A DNA stretch of 64,000 bases from Cycas panzhihuaensis (Eukaryota; Cycadophyta), in NCBI GenBank assembly GCA_023213395.1, contig CM041465.1, positions 2,790,001-2,854,000 on the forward strand. The letters run 5' to 3'. Under the pieces are notes generated by a model, which ran no database searches, was not told the DNA's origin, and saw only the letters and a program-made list of their open reading frames with translations. Both the position numbers and the translations under genes were made by a program. This document shows, in pieces, positions 10,355 to 22,051 of this stretch. Every line of letters begins with the position of its first letter. The first letter of the stretch is position 1.

Positions 10355-11835
10355 TCAGAGTGTGGGTGAAGTGACAACAAGGTCAAGAGTAAAACTTCTA
10401 AGGAATTTCCCATTAATAGCTTTCTCAAACTCAAGACCTTCTAGGGTGGCAATCCTATAAGTAGCATTACCGAGGGTCTTGATAATGATGAAAAGGCCAA
10501 CCCATCTAGGTTTGAATTTGGTCAAACAGTCATGAAGATATTCTAATTTGAGGACGTGGTCCCTAGGAAACAAAGGATAGGAACTAAGATGTTTATCGTA
10601 GGTCCTTTGTGAGTGAGCTTTAGATGCCAGGTCAGCTTGATAAGCAGCTAAACGTCTCTCGTCCAAAGCTTCGAGGTCTAGAAGGCGAGCCTGACGGATC
10701 GACTCCTCGTCAATGAGAGCTCAAAGAGAGACTCACAAGGAAGGGATTTCCACTTCTAACAGGAGTACCACCTCGATATCGTAGACCAGGGAGAACAGGG
10801 TCATTCCTGTGGCAGAATGGATAGAGGTACGATAAGCCCACAAAGCAGAAGGCAACTGGAGGTGCTAGTCTCTTTGAGACTAAGCAACAGTTTTCTTTAG
10901 GATATTAATGAGAGTCTTGTTAAATGACTCTACCTAACCATTTGCTTGGAGGTAGTAAGGAGATGAGGTCTTATAAGAAATCTTCAACTTCTCGCAAAGC
11001 TCATCCATCTCCTTGTTACAAAAGGGGGTTCCATTATCAGTGATTAAGACATTTGGAATCCTAAAATGATAAATGATATGCTGGTAAACAAAGGTGGCAA
11101 TCATTTTACCAGGAGTAGTAATTAAGGGAATGGCCTCTACCCATTTGGTGAAGTATTCTGTAGTAGTCAAGATAAACTTGTGCTGCGATGACGAAGGTGA
11201 AGAGATAGCCTCGATGAGGTCTAGCCCCCACTGAGCGAAAGGCCATGGAGAAGTAATGGGGTGAAGGGCCTCGGAAGGCACATGGGAGATGTTGGCATGT
11301 TCCTGACATTGCCGGCATCTCAGGGCAAAGGTGTGGGCGTCCTTAAAGAGGGACGACCAAAAGTAACCTATACAAAGGATCCTCTGGGCCATAGACTGGC
11401 CCCCACAAATACCATGGTGGCATTCGTAGAGTATTTGGTTGGCTTCGTCGGCAGTGATGTAGCAAAGGAGGATCCCATCGAAGGACCTCTTGTACAATAC
11501 TTCATCCATGAGGATGTATTACCTAGCAGAAGTCCAGATACGAGATGTAACTTTACTACTAACATCAGGGTAGTATTGTTGTTGCGTGAGATACTACACT
11601 ATATTGCCATACCACTCATTGTCGATGAATGGATGAGGAGAGACATCCTGAATCATCAAGATGGACTTATCAGGGAGTGAATCATCGATGGGTGTATCAA
11701 AAGAGTTAGGAATAGGGGTGTCTGCGAGCTGCTCGGCCACCACCATTCCCTTCTTCGATTTCCGGTTAATGATATGAAGGTCGAATTCTTAGAGTAGGAC
11801 GACATCTTCTTGGAGTTGAACGCATGAGACTAGGA
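10355..11835 (-). pseudogene. Ty3/gypsy integrase (Tat-like) with the preceding RNase H tail
   Basis: Integrase inserts the cDNA into chromosomes. Reading from 11,835 downward: an RNase H tail (EFDLHIINRKSKKGMVVAEQ), a linker, a zinc-binding HHCC domain (ECHHGICGG followed by CRQCQEHA), then a core with Asp in WGLDLIEAI and Asp in LITDNGTPF. The catalytic Glu lies just after a TAG stop in the segment following YYLQANG. A C-terminal part follows at 10,666-10,355 (KFKPRWVGLF, a variant of the usual GPF/Y-region motif). The stop corresponds to a CAG Gln codon, so this copy cannot give a full protein. The RT end is cut off at about 11.84-11.88 kb, where sequence of a chromovirus begins. Confidence 0.85.
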
Positions 11836-11879
11836 AAAGAAGATGCAGGAATTTAGGGGACTTTTTAAGGCATGAAACA

Positions 11880-13127
11880 TGAAATACATTATGGATCTTA
11901 GAGTTGGGTGGGAGTTCAGGTGCATAGATAGCTTCACCAATCTATTAAAGTGTTTTATATAGGCTATAAAAATATGGACTAAGCTTTTGAATTATATGGT
12001 ATTTGAGAGATTGTTGCTTATATATTTATATATGAACAAAACCTAGGTCAATAATAAAAAATAAGTAATCAGAATGGTGACAATCAATGAGTTATTTCAT
12101 GTAATTTTGAGTTGTTGCCAAGTTTTATTTAAGCATGTGAAGAATTTAACCTATACCTTAAAACTTATATTGAACTATATCAGTTTGAAGGTTAATTGCT
12201 AAGGTATGATGAGATGCAAGAGGATATCTATAGAGGACCATAAATGGGGATATGTGAAGAGTTGAGTGATGGGATAAGTTGCACTAATATTCTGAAAGAG
12301 CTAGTTATGGCATCCATTTATACTAGTATTCAAAAGAAAAGTATTATAAGCATGTTTCTAACATCTTATCTAGGACTTTAGATTAGCCATTATTTGTAGA
12401 TAGCATGTTGAACTCATTTGAATGAAGTCCCAGAGGCTTAGAAGGGTTCTTGCCAAAATGAGCTAATAAGTTTAGGGCCTCGATCATAAACTATTATTGA
12501 TAAAACTTTATGGAGATAGAAAATATACTAAATATAGAGATCAATGAGGTATAATGCTTTATAAGAGGTATAAACATGTAAGAAATATACATACTTAGTA
12601 AATCTACCAACAATTACTAAGATCGAGCCCATAGTAATATCCATAGTAACGTCTTTCCATAGTAATATCTTACCATTTTCTTTGAGGGATATGTAGGGGT
12701 TGGAGAAGGTCTAGTTGAGCCTCAATATTGATTTTATTTCTTTAGTAAGTGTCACACTTATAAACATATGTAAATATGGAGGATGTTATAAAAATCTAAT
12801 AAAAATAAAACCAATATAGTAATATATTTTATCAAACCACAAGTGACCTCCTAGGGGAGTGGAGTGATACTTAGATAAAATACATAAGATAAAAGATGAT
12901 ACAAGGTAAACAAAAATGTAATTTTAGTATAAGAGGTGGGTTTTATATATGAACCAATCCATTTGATTATGAACTTTAGTGGTCCATTAGTTTCAATTTA
13001 GTAGAGATTAGTTCTTTTTTACTAGTTTTATTAACCATGTTAGTTAGGGCTTAGAAAACACATGGATAATAGATTCATGCATAATGGGCTTAGAGGGAAG
13101 ATGGAAGAGAGTATCAACAACCATATT
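11880..13127 (-). pseudogene. Chromovirus integrase, heavily decayed
   Basis: The lowest part reads ELPPNSKIHNVFHVSCLKK on the minus strand. This is the conserved C-terminal tail of chromovirus integrases that precedes the chromodomain. The rest up to 13,127 is AT-rich and full of stops, but it occupies the place of the zinc-binding and core domains after the RNase H at 13,128. No chromodomain or 3' LTR follows, because the sequence switches to the Tat-like element at about 11.84-11.88 kb. Confidence 0.65.
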
Positions 13128-13337
13128 TTACTTTCCTTTTTTATATGTAATAATGAAATTAAGTATATGTATATATCTAATCCACTTAATTTTCTCTTTA
13201 GATAAAACTATTTGGTTAAGAAGGTGACAGAGGCTATGGTGATCCATTAAAATAGTGAATTTAGAACCTAAAAGGTATTGACACCACTCAACTATAACAT
13301 ATAGAATAACATTCATTTCCTTTTGATGTATTAACAA
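13128..13337 (-). pseudogene. Chromovirus RNase H fragment
   Basis: The frame HQKEMNVILYVIVEWCQYLL followed by GSKFTILMDHHSLCHLLNQ is the second half of the gypsy RNase H. The family form has EKE, W-x-x-YLLG and TDHxSLxYLL. LSKEKIKWIRYIHILNF and ITYKKGK complete it. It sits between the RT remnants and the integrase in the same orientation. Confidence 0.8.
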
Positions 13338-13640
13338 CTAACATTCATGGTCTTTGAGTTTCTAACTTTTAAGTGCTATTGAATGAATGTTCTATAAAAG
13401 GATAACATCAAATCTAAATGTAAAAATATTACATTATAACTAGAAAGGTTGGAAGAAATTTGGGATAGAAAGAACTCAGGTGGATGTTATGATGGACTTA
13501 AGATAATTAAAAAAATCATCTATATCTTGTGATAATTAAAATATGTCTTTATAGAGCAAATTTATTAATGAGGCCATAAGAGAGACATAATTTCAAGTAA
13601 GTTAATGGTAAAATCCTATAAGCCCTAAAAAAAAACATAA
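13338..13640 (-). pseudogene. Chromovirus RT C-terminus, decayed
   Basis: Fragments resembling the thumb and connection between RT and RNase H can be read with stops. The segment directly continues into the RNase H at 13,337 on the same strand. Confidence 0.4.
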
Positions 13641-14210
13641 CTAGGTGAGCTTTCTAGGTGTGAGTTATTGAGAAGACAAGGTCCCACTAACCTGAAACCA
13701 CCACCAAGATCTAAACTATTTTGCAACTAGTTATAGGAATCGAAACTAAAATTTAACATATAAGTTCTTAAACCAGAGATAATACAATCAAATGAATAAG
13801 AAAGTCAAGCATCACATATACACCTGATATAATATGGTAAAACCCTAGCAGTGTGCTAGGGAAACATCCACATAGGAAAGGTATCGATCTTTATTATCAA
13901 GAATGGAGAAGTATATACAATCTGTAACCCAGTGCTCATAGTAACAACAACCAGCCACCCAACTACTCACAGTACATACATTACATCAAACACCATTAAC
14001 ATAATGAAAAATACCCTAAATTGGGCTACATGAGAGAGTCATACAAGGCACAAATCTCGACCATAGAATCTAGGATATTTTGAGCAAATGACCCTGATTC
14101 TCTTTACAATTTAATATACCCCCCACACCCCCTGGCCAAGGGGCACTCCCACCCCCCTTGGAACCCCCTAAGGAAGGTTTGGGAGGGAAACCGTACTGCT
14201 AACCTATAAA
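13641..14210. other. Probable insertion within the chromovirus RT
   Basis: RT-like sequence stops near 14,210 and resumes near 13,640. The intervening 0.57 kb has different composition (less AT-biased, C-rich from 14,115 to 14,175) and no gypsy similarity I can see. It holds a perfect hairpin, CCCTAGCA-GTG-TGCTAGGG, at 13,842-13,860. No flanking TSD or TIR could be identified, so the kind of insertion is unknown. Confidence 0.35.
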
Positions 14211-15133
14211 GATTTTAGCCTCCAAATCGTTGTTGTCACATTATCTAACATGAGCCAAGTTGTGATGACTAAGATTTTGTTTAGGTCAACCCATATGCCT
14301 TCTAAATATATGATATGACCTAGACATTATAACTCAAACTTGTTAAACTCATATTTAGATAACTTTACATAAAGTTAGTATTAGGTGAGAACATGGAGTA
14401 TAGCTTCCAAATATTACAAATGATTATGCAAGATCAAATTATAAATAAGAATGTTGTTGAAAAATATAATGACAAAGTTTTAGAGGTATGGGACAAATTT
14501 CTTATTTATTAATAACTTAAAATTTAAAATGCCTATGAGGTGTTCAAAAAGTAATCATTTGATAATCCTTTAGGGTAATAAGAATCTAATAATAACCTAA
14601 TTAAAGGTCTAATTTAAAGAAGATGGTGGCCCTATATATTTTATCAATCATGTTATGAATCTTAGGTGTCAAAATTTTATTTTTAATTATGATTTTATTA
14701 AGTTTATGATAGTTAAACTAGGATAATATGAGCAATGTATGGCTTTTACTATGCTAGATGATACCTATGTTAATAAACTCATTAGTGATTTTCTCGATTT
14801 TAAAGTTTTGATAAAGGTGAAGGATAATGGGGTCATGGGATGATATTTAAGTTCAATCGAATAGTGAAAACCTTGGTTTGAGGGAGGGCTAGGTGAAATG
14901 GGGACAAATATAGATTGGCATTTATCGAGGAGATTTTGTATATCAAGGTGGATGTGAGTATGGGGTTGCTTATTATTAATGTAGACTATGTAGACAACAT
15001 TATTATTCAAGTGTTTATATAATTGATTTGGAGAGATGATTTTATTGGGGAATGATTGGATACCATGAAGTTTATGCATCTGACCCATGTTATCCTTAAA
15101 TAATGTAAAAGGATTATTGGGTGAATTATTCAT
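14211..15133 (-). pseudogene. Chromovirus reverse transcriptase, N-terminal and central part
   Basis: Reading downward from 15,133 there is a protease-RT linker (PSPPSNQGFHYSIELKYHPM; family form PP-x-R-x-x-DHxIxLxPG). Further on comes FFKLDL followed by GYY, the RT motif A (FSKLDLRSGYHQI) holding the first catalytic Asp. PHRHFKF and a region corresponding to the ADD motif follow in broken frames. RT copies genomic RNA into cDNA in the particle. Dense stops show an old copy. Confidence 0.7.
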
Positions 15134-16598
15134 GTTATATATACCAAGAGTTTAGAGCCATTGCACTTAGAGAATAGTATTAGATCCTCCTATGGATAGA
15201 GCATAGAAATTTAAGGTTAGGCAATAAGTATTAATTAGAATATGTAGGTTTTTCATTATTTCAACAAAATATAGAGTTTGATAACTTGGCGAGGAACAAG
15301 TAAATCCAATCTTGGGTACAATATAAATATTGATTTAACAAGGAAAGGATATATTAGTGAAGTTTAGTCAGGTTCCATTATTAATCAAAATTGTGATAGG
15401 TGTTTTAAAAGGGTGCTTTTCATTTGAAGTGGCTTTAGATAAGATGTGGAAGAAATAACTGATCAAGAGACTTCAATTTGAAGGTTAAGGGAGGAACATT
15501 CTTAGAGAGATTTATTATTAGGTTTATTTTTGATGTTAAAATTCTTGTCTAATATAGGGCCAATAGTGAAAACCATTTATTTTACTTTACACACTCTCCC
15601 ATGATTAGGGGCCTATTTTTCTAAGTACTTAACACATAGGCTAGCATTTATATACTTGTCCACTTTTATTAATGATACATGTGTCGATCCTACAAGAGGG
15701 TTGCCATTAAACATTATACCTCATTTGATCTAATACATTTATGTTAATGGCTTAAGGGATGGGGGCATTGGTACCATATAAAATCTTGCTTAAAAGAAGT
15801 TGAGCATTTTGTGATGAATTTAGCATTGACTACTTTTGCCATTAAAATAACATCTCTTAAGCTATATAGGGTGGTCACCTTAAGGCACATTTGAATGCGC
15901 TCCTTGAGCCCAGATATATATACATCAATAAGTGTCTATCGATTGAGTGGTTGAGAAACTTGATTTTGCAATGCTTGAAACTCATCTACATAGGCCTCTA
16001 TTAATGTTATATATTTCAATTGAGTGAGTTGGCTAAAGGAGGAATGGTTCCATGTATCTTCATATAATTAAAAAAAAAAATTATAGAATATATCTCATGT
16101 TTAATTTAATAGATTCTCATATTTCTACCAACATAACTAATGGTATGCTTTTCCATCCAGATGGATTGAAGTAAACGTTAATTGTTATATTGGGGATATA
16201 GGATTTATAGAAGAATAAGATTTCAACTTACTTATCTAGCTTTTTACAATGTCCCTATTAAGGTCATGATTGAATGTTGGTATGATAATTTTATGATGAA
16301 ACTATTATTACCATGGTGGAGGTGAGATATTATGAAGGGGTGGGAAATTATGGGGTGGTGGGCATGTGGGATTATAATTTGGAGGTGAGAGATCTATTGT
16401 GGTCAAGGCAGATAAGATATTAGAATTAAATGCTAATTTCAAGAGTATCTTATCTATTTTTTGGTCTAAGGCATCTTATTTCTAATTGGCCTCCTTAGAT
16501 TATTAATCATGTTTCTGACCTATTTCTTCTAGGTTTCAAGCTATTTCTATAAACAGAACCTCTAATGCTTAGATTTGATTTGCTTGAGTGGAAGCCAT
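15134..16598 (-). pseudogene. Chromovirus gag and protease region, heavily decayed
   Basis: The minus strand begins with MASTQANQI and a helical stretch, then a Pro/His/Asn-rich segment near 16.3 kb. Gag-core fragments follow around 16,250-16,050, with DGKAYH where the family has DGxAxxW. The remainder to 15.1 kb contains only short frames. The start codon at 16,598 is the first Met that fits. This is inferred from order and weak similarity rather than from an intact domain. Confidence 0.5.
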
Positions 16599-16740
16599 TA
16601 AGATGAGACCCTCTTATATAAAAAGATGAAAATGGAATTCAAATAAGAAAGATAAAGTAAGAAGGTGGTTGTTCATGAAAAGGAAAAACTATGTAGATAG
16701 AACAAGATTAAAGAACTTAGAAGGAGTGCAAACACCTCAG

Positions 16741-16772
16741 GGGGAGGGGGATGGGGGGTGGAAGGGAGGGGG
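16741..16772 (+). repeat. G-rich tract, potential G-quadruplex
   Basis: At least five runs of three or more G lie within 32 bases (GGGG, GGGGG, GGGGGG, GGG, GGGGG), fitting the usual four-run rule. It stands out from surrounding AT-rich sequence. Confidence 0.75.
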
Positions 16773-17691
16773 ATATCTATGGCATGTTCATTCTTGAAAA
16801 CTTTGTAATAAATTTACCTAATATAGTGAGATGAATGTGAAAAGCTTGTCAAAATAATGTATATGAATTTTAGGTACTTAAAATTAGGTTGTAAAGCCCA
16901 TTAGATGTTTATATGTTATTTTACCTTGAAATTTTAGGTTGAAGTTAACCTAGTGAAAAATGACCAATGCAACATGCTCATCAAAATAAGATGTGTAAAA
17001 AATAAGGAAAAAATTGAGCTACTGACTTTTATTTTTAATGACTTAGTCACTAGTAAATATTTTGGGTTAAAATATTTTATTTTAATATAAGTGACCCTAT
17101 AGGATGTAGAGACGATCCTACAAGAAGTTTTCCTTGTCTCTTTTTTCTTTCTTTCTTTTTTCTTTTTCGTTTCTTTCTAGTAAAGACTTCTAAACTTATA
17201 GCTAAAAGTTTGGGCAAGGAGGAGTCTACAAATAGAGTTTAGATAATTTGATTTTATTGTTGTAATAGTAATCTATAATACTTACTAATGTGACTTTGTA
17301 ACCTTTTTATTCTTTTATGTTCTAAAGATGGTAAATTATAATTTAATTATGTTATTTGTTCTATAATATAACAATGCAAAATTATATTCAGATAACCAAT
17401 CTTTAAGTAGGCTCTAGATACAAAGTTTGCCTAATTTGTAGCCCCTTCAATAAACTTCTTAATTGATATTAATTGCTCTACCTAATTTCTCAAGGTACTA
17501 ACTATGGAAGTTTATCGTACTTGTAGCTACGATAATTGTATTGAGGTATTTAAGAAGGATAGCTCCTTAACACTAATTTCTAACTAATGTACTATATATT
17601 TTTAGTAGTTGATAAGCTTCCTACTCTAGGATAGAAAAATAAGCCTAACATGGTCCTCCTATATACTAGAAGGTACATAGAGCCTCACTTT

Positions 17692-17692
17692 C

Positions 17693-17732
<40 letters not shown>
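17692..17732. repeat. (TA)n(CA)n microsatellite
   Basis: About 12 TA units run directly into about 8 CA units. Confidence 0.95.
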
Positions 17733-17733
<1 letters not shown>

Positions 17734-18121
17734 TACATGTTGTTGAAGGCTAGTGTAAGTAGGTAACTTGTTTTACTTTACATATTAGTATATACCCAAG
17801 TATGGTTGGTTGAGAATGACAACTACATATGGATATTTAAAGACTCCTAAAATAAGGTCTCTACTTAGACTCTCTAAGGATTTAAAAAAGGTTACAAAAA
17901 GGGATTTATTATTTTTCCTCAATCTCTATAATTAACAAAAGGAATGACACTACAGAGAGAGTACTTGAACCAAAAAATAATAAATAAGCAAATAAAACAA
18001 AGGAAGGGTTTCAAATTTTTTCATTATGAGAAAAAAAAAAGAAAATCTATTTTTTTTGTTCCTTTGCTATTTTATCTTTTTATGACCATGCTTTTTCTAC
18101 TTTAGATAGTCTTGTGAATAA

Positions 18122-18134
18122 GGCTTTGATACCA
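18122..18134 (-). promoter_or_regulatory. Candidate primer-binding site (initiator tRNA-Met)
   Basis: The minus strand reads TGGTATCAAAGCC, one transition away from TGGTATCAGAGCC. A minus-strand LTR would lie just above it. It could be the start of the chromovirus at 11.9-16.6 kb, but I found no second LTR. Confidence 0.4.
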
Positions 18135-18948
18135 CTTAGGATGTATTTATTCTAATATTCCTTCATGTACTCAATTCACTTTAAGCTCAAAGGACAAAAT
18201 AATAAAACTTAAGTAGTAAATAAATACTTTTATTGGCATATAAAAATTGATTACAAAAAATATGGATGCATAAAGGTACTAAAGATCTCAAAGTTGTACC
18301 AAAGTAAAATCTCATAAAAGTTATCAATACATAATAATTTTCACTTTATATTAGATTGATCTTAAATAAATGACAAATGCCTCTTATGTAGAATATCATT
18401 AATAGAAAAAAAAGAACTTTAATTCTACTAGTAGACATAAGTGACATACATAGAAGAATTAATAAGTAACACTAACTACTAAAGCCTTTTATCACATATA
18501 CTAACAATCATATTGCACTTAACAATAAGTGGTCATGTAACATATATAAAACAATAAAAACAAAAGAATTTACTAACATAAAAGAAAAAGAAATAAATAT
18601 TTTAAATAAATAAAATTATGTAATATTTATTTAAAATATTTTATAATAATCATTATAAAATGTATGTTAATAACATATTAGTGGACTTATATATATATAT
18701 TATAATAAATTACTTAAAAATTAAAGACAATGTTTAATAATCACTTTCACTTTAGTTTATTGAAAATATCTAATAAAATTTAAAGCTTAACAATTTTTTT
18801 TTTCTAATGATAAATTTTAAAAAATATTCTAAATTAAAACTTTGGACTAGAAAATAGAAATTACTTCACATTGCCCAATTTAAATATATTTTTAAAACTT
18901 TGTAATTTATATTATTCTTTTATAATAGAAAAATAAAATTGTACTAAT
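18135..18948. other. AT-rich sequence, possible LTR remnant
   Basis: It follows the candidate primer-binding site and is very AT-rich with no ORF. A run of AT-only sequence at 18,560-18,900 obscures any LTR end. Confidence 0.25.
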
Positions 18949-19464
18949 GTGGGTGTAGATTATATTGAAGACACGGGTCATCCAATCGTCCCCCTTTTTC
19001 CTAGTGACCCAAGCTTTAAAGAATTGAGGAGATTAAATATGGAGATTATGAGGATCTTACGCCGTCAAGGTTTGTTGTGTAGGTCAAATATTGACGATAA
19101 ACAAATTTGTCCTCTAAGTCATATTATTAGCTGGGAGTAATTTGAGAATTAAAGGTACACCATAATTTACTATATTTATATTATTAGATAGGGAGTAATT
19201 TGAGAATTAAAGGTATACCATTATTAGCTGGGGAGTAATTTGAGGATCTTTTGCTCGATAATTGTATTGTGGTACGAAGAAGGGATGGATTGTTGTGGAG
19301 TTACTGGGTTTTCCATATCATATCAACATGTTTTCAGGCAACTAAAACAAAATATGAAGAGTAAGAGATGGTTTGTCATATGTGGAGTGTTCATTAAATT
19401 AGTTGTTAGTACATACCCACAGCCTGCGAACAAAGCAAGATGTCCTTTGAAGTGGGGAAGCTAG
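18949..19464 (+). CDS. Two short unrecognised ORFs (63 and 74 codons)
   Basis: The ORFs at 18,949-19,140 and 19,240-19,464 are less AT-rich than their surroundings. The first has a charged helical part (FKELRRLNMEIMRILRRQG); the second has several Cys. They are separated by short direct repeats (19,121-19,250). I do not recognise either protein. They may be remains of a gene or of a transposon tail. Low confidence that they are coding. Confidence 0.15.
19121..19250. repeat. Three short direct repeats
   Basis: The unit ATTAGCTGGGAGTAATTTG followed by AGAATTAAAGGTACACCAT occurs at 19,121-19,163 and 19,179-19,220. A partial third copy is at 19,217-19,250. Differences are single-base. Confidence 0.8.
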
Positions 19465-21099
19465 ACATTAAAAATTAACACGATTATGGCGATGGTAGAT
19501 TTGAAGCTTAATAATGTACCCTCTACCCTTTTCTATGTGTAGGGGAGGGAATTGACAGGGTAGAAAAGGAAGAGGAAGAGGCCACCCCAAATGACTACCA
19601 AAAAAAATAATGGAATCTGTTGTACATTAGTTGTCCAACATTTCCTCTGATAACACATCACGACATCTTCCCATCACCATACAGGTAAATGATAAAATGT
19701 ACGGTCAGTGTGTAAACTTAAAGTTTGTCAAGTTGTTTTCTAGCAAAAGGATCAATGAAGCTACCAATCTGCCCAATGATTTATATCATGAATAGTTAAA
19801 TCATGACTTTGATGCAATTATTCCTTTTAGAGAAAATATTCTGAAATGACAAACACTCTAGCTTACTTTTGTCTTTCATTTTTTTATTTAATTATTATTA
19901 TTTTTTCAAAGTATATTCTGATTTTGATGATAAGATCCAAGAACATGAATTTTCTAAGTTGTTGAACTCTTTCTTTTGAGCTCTATGCTGTCAAAACAAG
20001 GCACACGTGCCCCTATGGCACTAAGCTATGCATTTTAAAAATTCTATTCATGACATTGTAACCAAATATATTGGGAAGTTATATTGGAGAACAACGCTCC
20101 ATATGTTCTATGGATTTTTTTTCTTCTTTTTAATGAAATAGAAAGTATTCAAATACAAAGTTAAGGAAGCTCCTCAAAAAACATTTTAATACAACCACTA
20201 TTAGAAAGGCTCTCTCAAAGTTATAATATAAGAATATATACATAAAACACAAAGTTCATACCATAGGGTGAACCAAAAAAACCAACTAAAAAATACATTT
20301 GCCCATGACCCAATTGTGGGAACATCTAAAATAAATAGAAGATAAGAGCAATGACACCCATCATTTGACATTTTATTTTTTTTCTAATGGGCTAGGAATT
20401 AGAAGCTAGGATATCAATACTATCAAACTTTTCTTAAATGAATATTAGTGAATGGACTAGATTGCCATCCTAAGGGATGGTTCCTAAAATCTCCTCACAT
20501 GGTAAAACTTGCCACTATTGAACTAGATCTAAAGGCATTCTTACATTATCCCCTATACTCATGGATAGATGGGAGGAGGCAAGGGAAGAGCTTGCACTCC
20601 ATGACTCAATTATACATCTCTCTTTACTTATGCTTTATATGATGGAAAACTTGGATGGTCTTATCTGAATGAATAAAGGGCAAGATACTAGTCAACAACC
20701 ATTTTGGCATATTTGTAGCTATTGAATTATTCAAATTACAAAAATTTAAAATTATATTGTATATTGTACAAATAAATGAGTAATAGGGATAAACCTTTTA
20801 AAGTAAAAAAACTATCTTAGAAAAATATAACTATATAATAAAATATTATAATATCATAATTCATTACATACAAACTCATTTCTCATTCTAATATAGAGGA
20901 GATGATAAAATATAACAAATTTCCACCAGATTACATAATTAGTTTAATATTATTATAAATAATTTAATAAGTGATTTTATATGACAACATTAAAACATAA
21001 CATTGAATTGTAACATAATAAACACTTTAAGACAATATTATATTACACGTAATAGTATTCTAACTTCTCTCTTTAATGTTAACTTGAAAAATGCAAAAG
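19465..21099. other. AT-rich region, no gene recognised
   Basis: There are scattered short ORFs only, for example 20,448-20,642 on the plus strand. Nothing resembling a retrotransposon domain was found. The stretch at 20,700-21,060 is strongly AT-rich. Confidence 0.4.
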
Positions 21100-21812
21100 C
21101 TTGAAGAATACTTCATCATGTAGACCTCCCTTTTATGGAGATTTCTTCAACCTTAAGTTGTTGACATAACTTGACAAACATCATTTCGATTAAAGGTTTG
21201 GTCATAAGATCTATAACATATATATCTGTAAGATAATACAAAAGTTAAATAACATCATCATTAACTAAATTATACATGAAATATTAATGAAGTTTAATAT
21301 GTTTAGTTTTGAAGTGACACACAAGGTTAGTTGTAATAGAAATAACACTTTAATTATCAACATTAATTAAAATTAAATTACTAAAAGGAAAACCAAGTTC
21401 ATCAAGGATATATTTAATCTATAAAATTTCTTCACTACATTTGACTAAGGTATGATACTCTACTTCAATTATGGAAAGAGCAAGAGATTCCATTTTTTTA
21501 CTCATCCAAGTAAGTAGAACAAATTTAAGAAAAAAGACATAACTTATAGTAGATTTTCTTTTATTAATATCTCTAGTGCAATTAAAATTTATTAAACTAA
21601 TAAACTAAGATCGAGGTTAGTAAGTTTATAATAAGATCACAATTATTTATACCTTATTAATATCATGAGATTAATTTGATAGGTTTTTAATGAGAATTAT
21701 GAGGTTTTTATATAATTTTAGAACTTAAAGCAACTGCATTTGAAATGGCAAGATGTGTATGCATTTGTTAAATTAAGCTACTAACTAACTGTAAATAAGT
21801 AGTGGCATCAAC
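21100..21812 (-). pseudogene. Old Ty1/copia element, RNase H part (split by a younger copia)
   Basis: The segment next to the insertion reads SVDATTYLQLVSSLI on the minus strand, the copia RT-RNase H joint (VDxTxYRxLVGSLIYL). Down to 21,100 the frame shows RNase H remnants, including the tail that normally reads DxFTKPL. The other half resumes at 26,954. It ends before any recognisable 3' LTR. Confidence 0.75.
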
Positions 21813-22038
21813 TGATGAAAAATAGAGCAAAGACTGATTTGAATTAAACAGAGAAGAAGTGTATTTTACATTGAGATTCAACCTTCTTAAGTATATATCA
21901 ACAATGTGATGGTTACAACCTCTAATGTAACCAATCACTCTGATACTGCCAAGTGGCATCATCTTACACTATGACTATATTGAGTGTGGTCTTAACATGA
22001 CCCCCTTTCATACCTAGATAAAACATTATATCTTAACA
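21813..22038 (-). repeat. copia-1 3' LTR
   Basis: The 226-bp repeat starts TGATGAAA and ends TTAACA on the plus strand. It matches 26,730-26,953 over its whole length. Confidence 0.96.
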
Positions 22039-22051
22039 CCCCCTCTTAATG
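22039..22051 (-). promoter_or_regulatory. copia-1 polypurine tract
   Basis: The minus strand reads CATTAAGAGGGGG directly before the LTR start TGTTAAG. It primes plus-strand DNA synthesis. Confidence 0.85.

Larger units (their letters stand above)
16599..18121. other. Leader-like or intergenic AT-rich region
   Basis: No genes seen. The region contains a G-run cluster (16,741-16,772), a CT-rich tract (17,135-17,180) and a TA/CA microsatellite (17,692-17,732). It lies between the chromovirus gag and a candidate minus-strand primer-binding site at 18,122, so part of it may be the element's leader. Confidence 0.35.

Noticed and set aside
19121-19250. CRISPR-like direct repeats
   Set aside because: Only three copies, overlapping units, no regular spacers, plant context.
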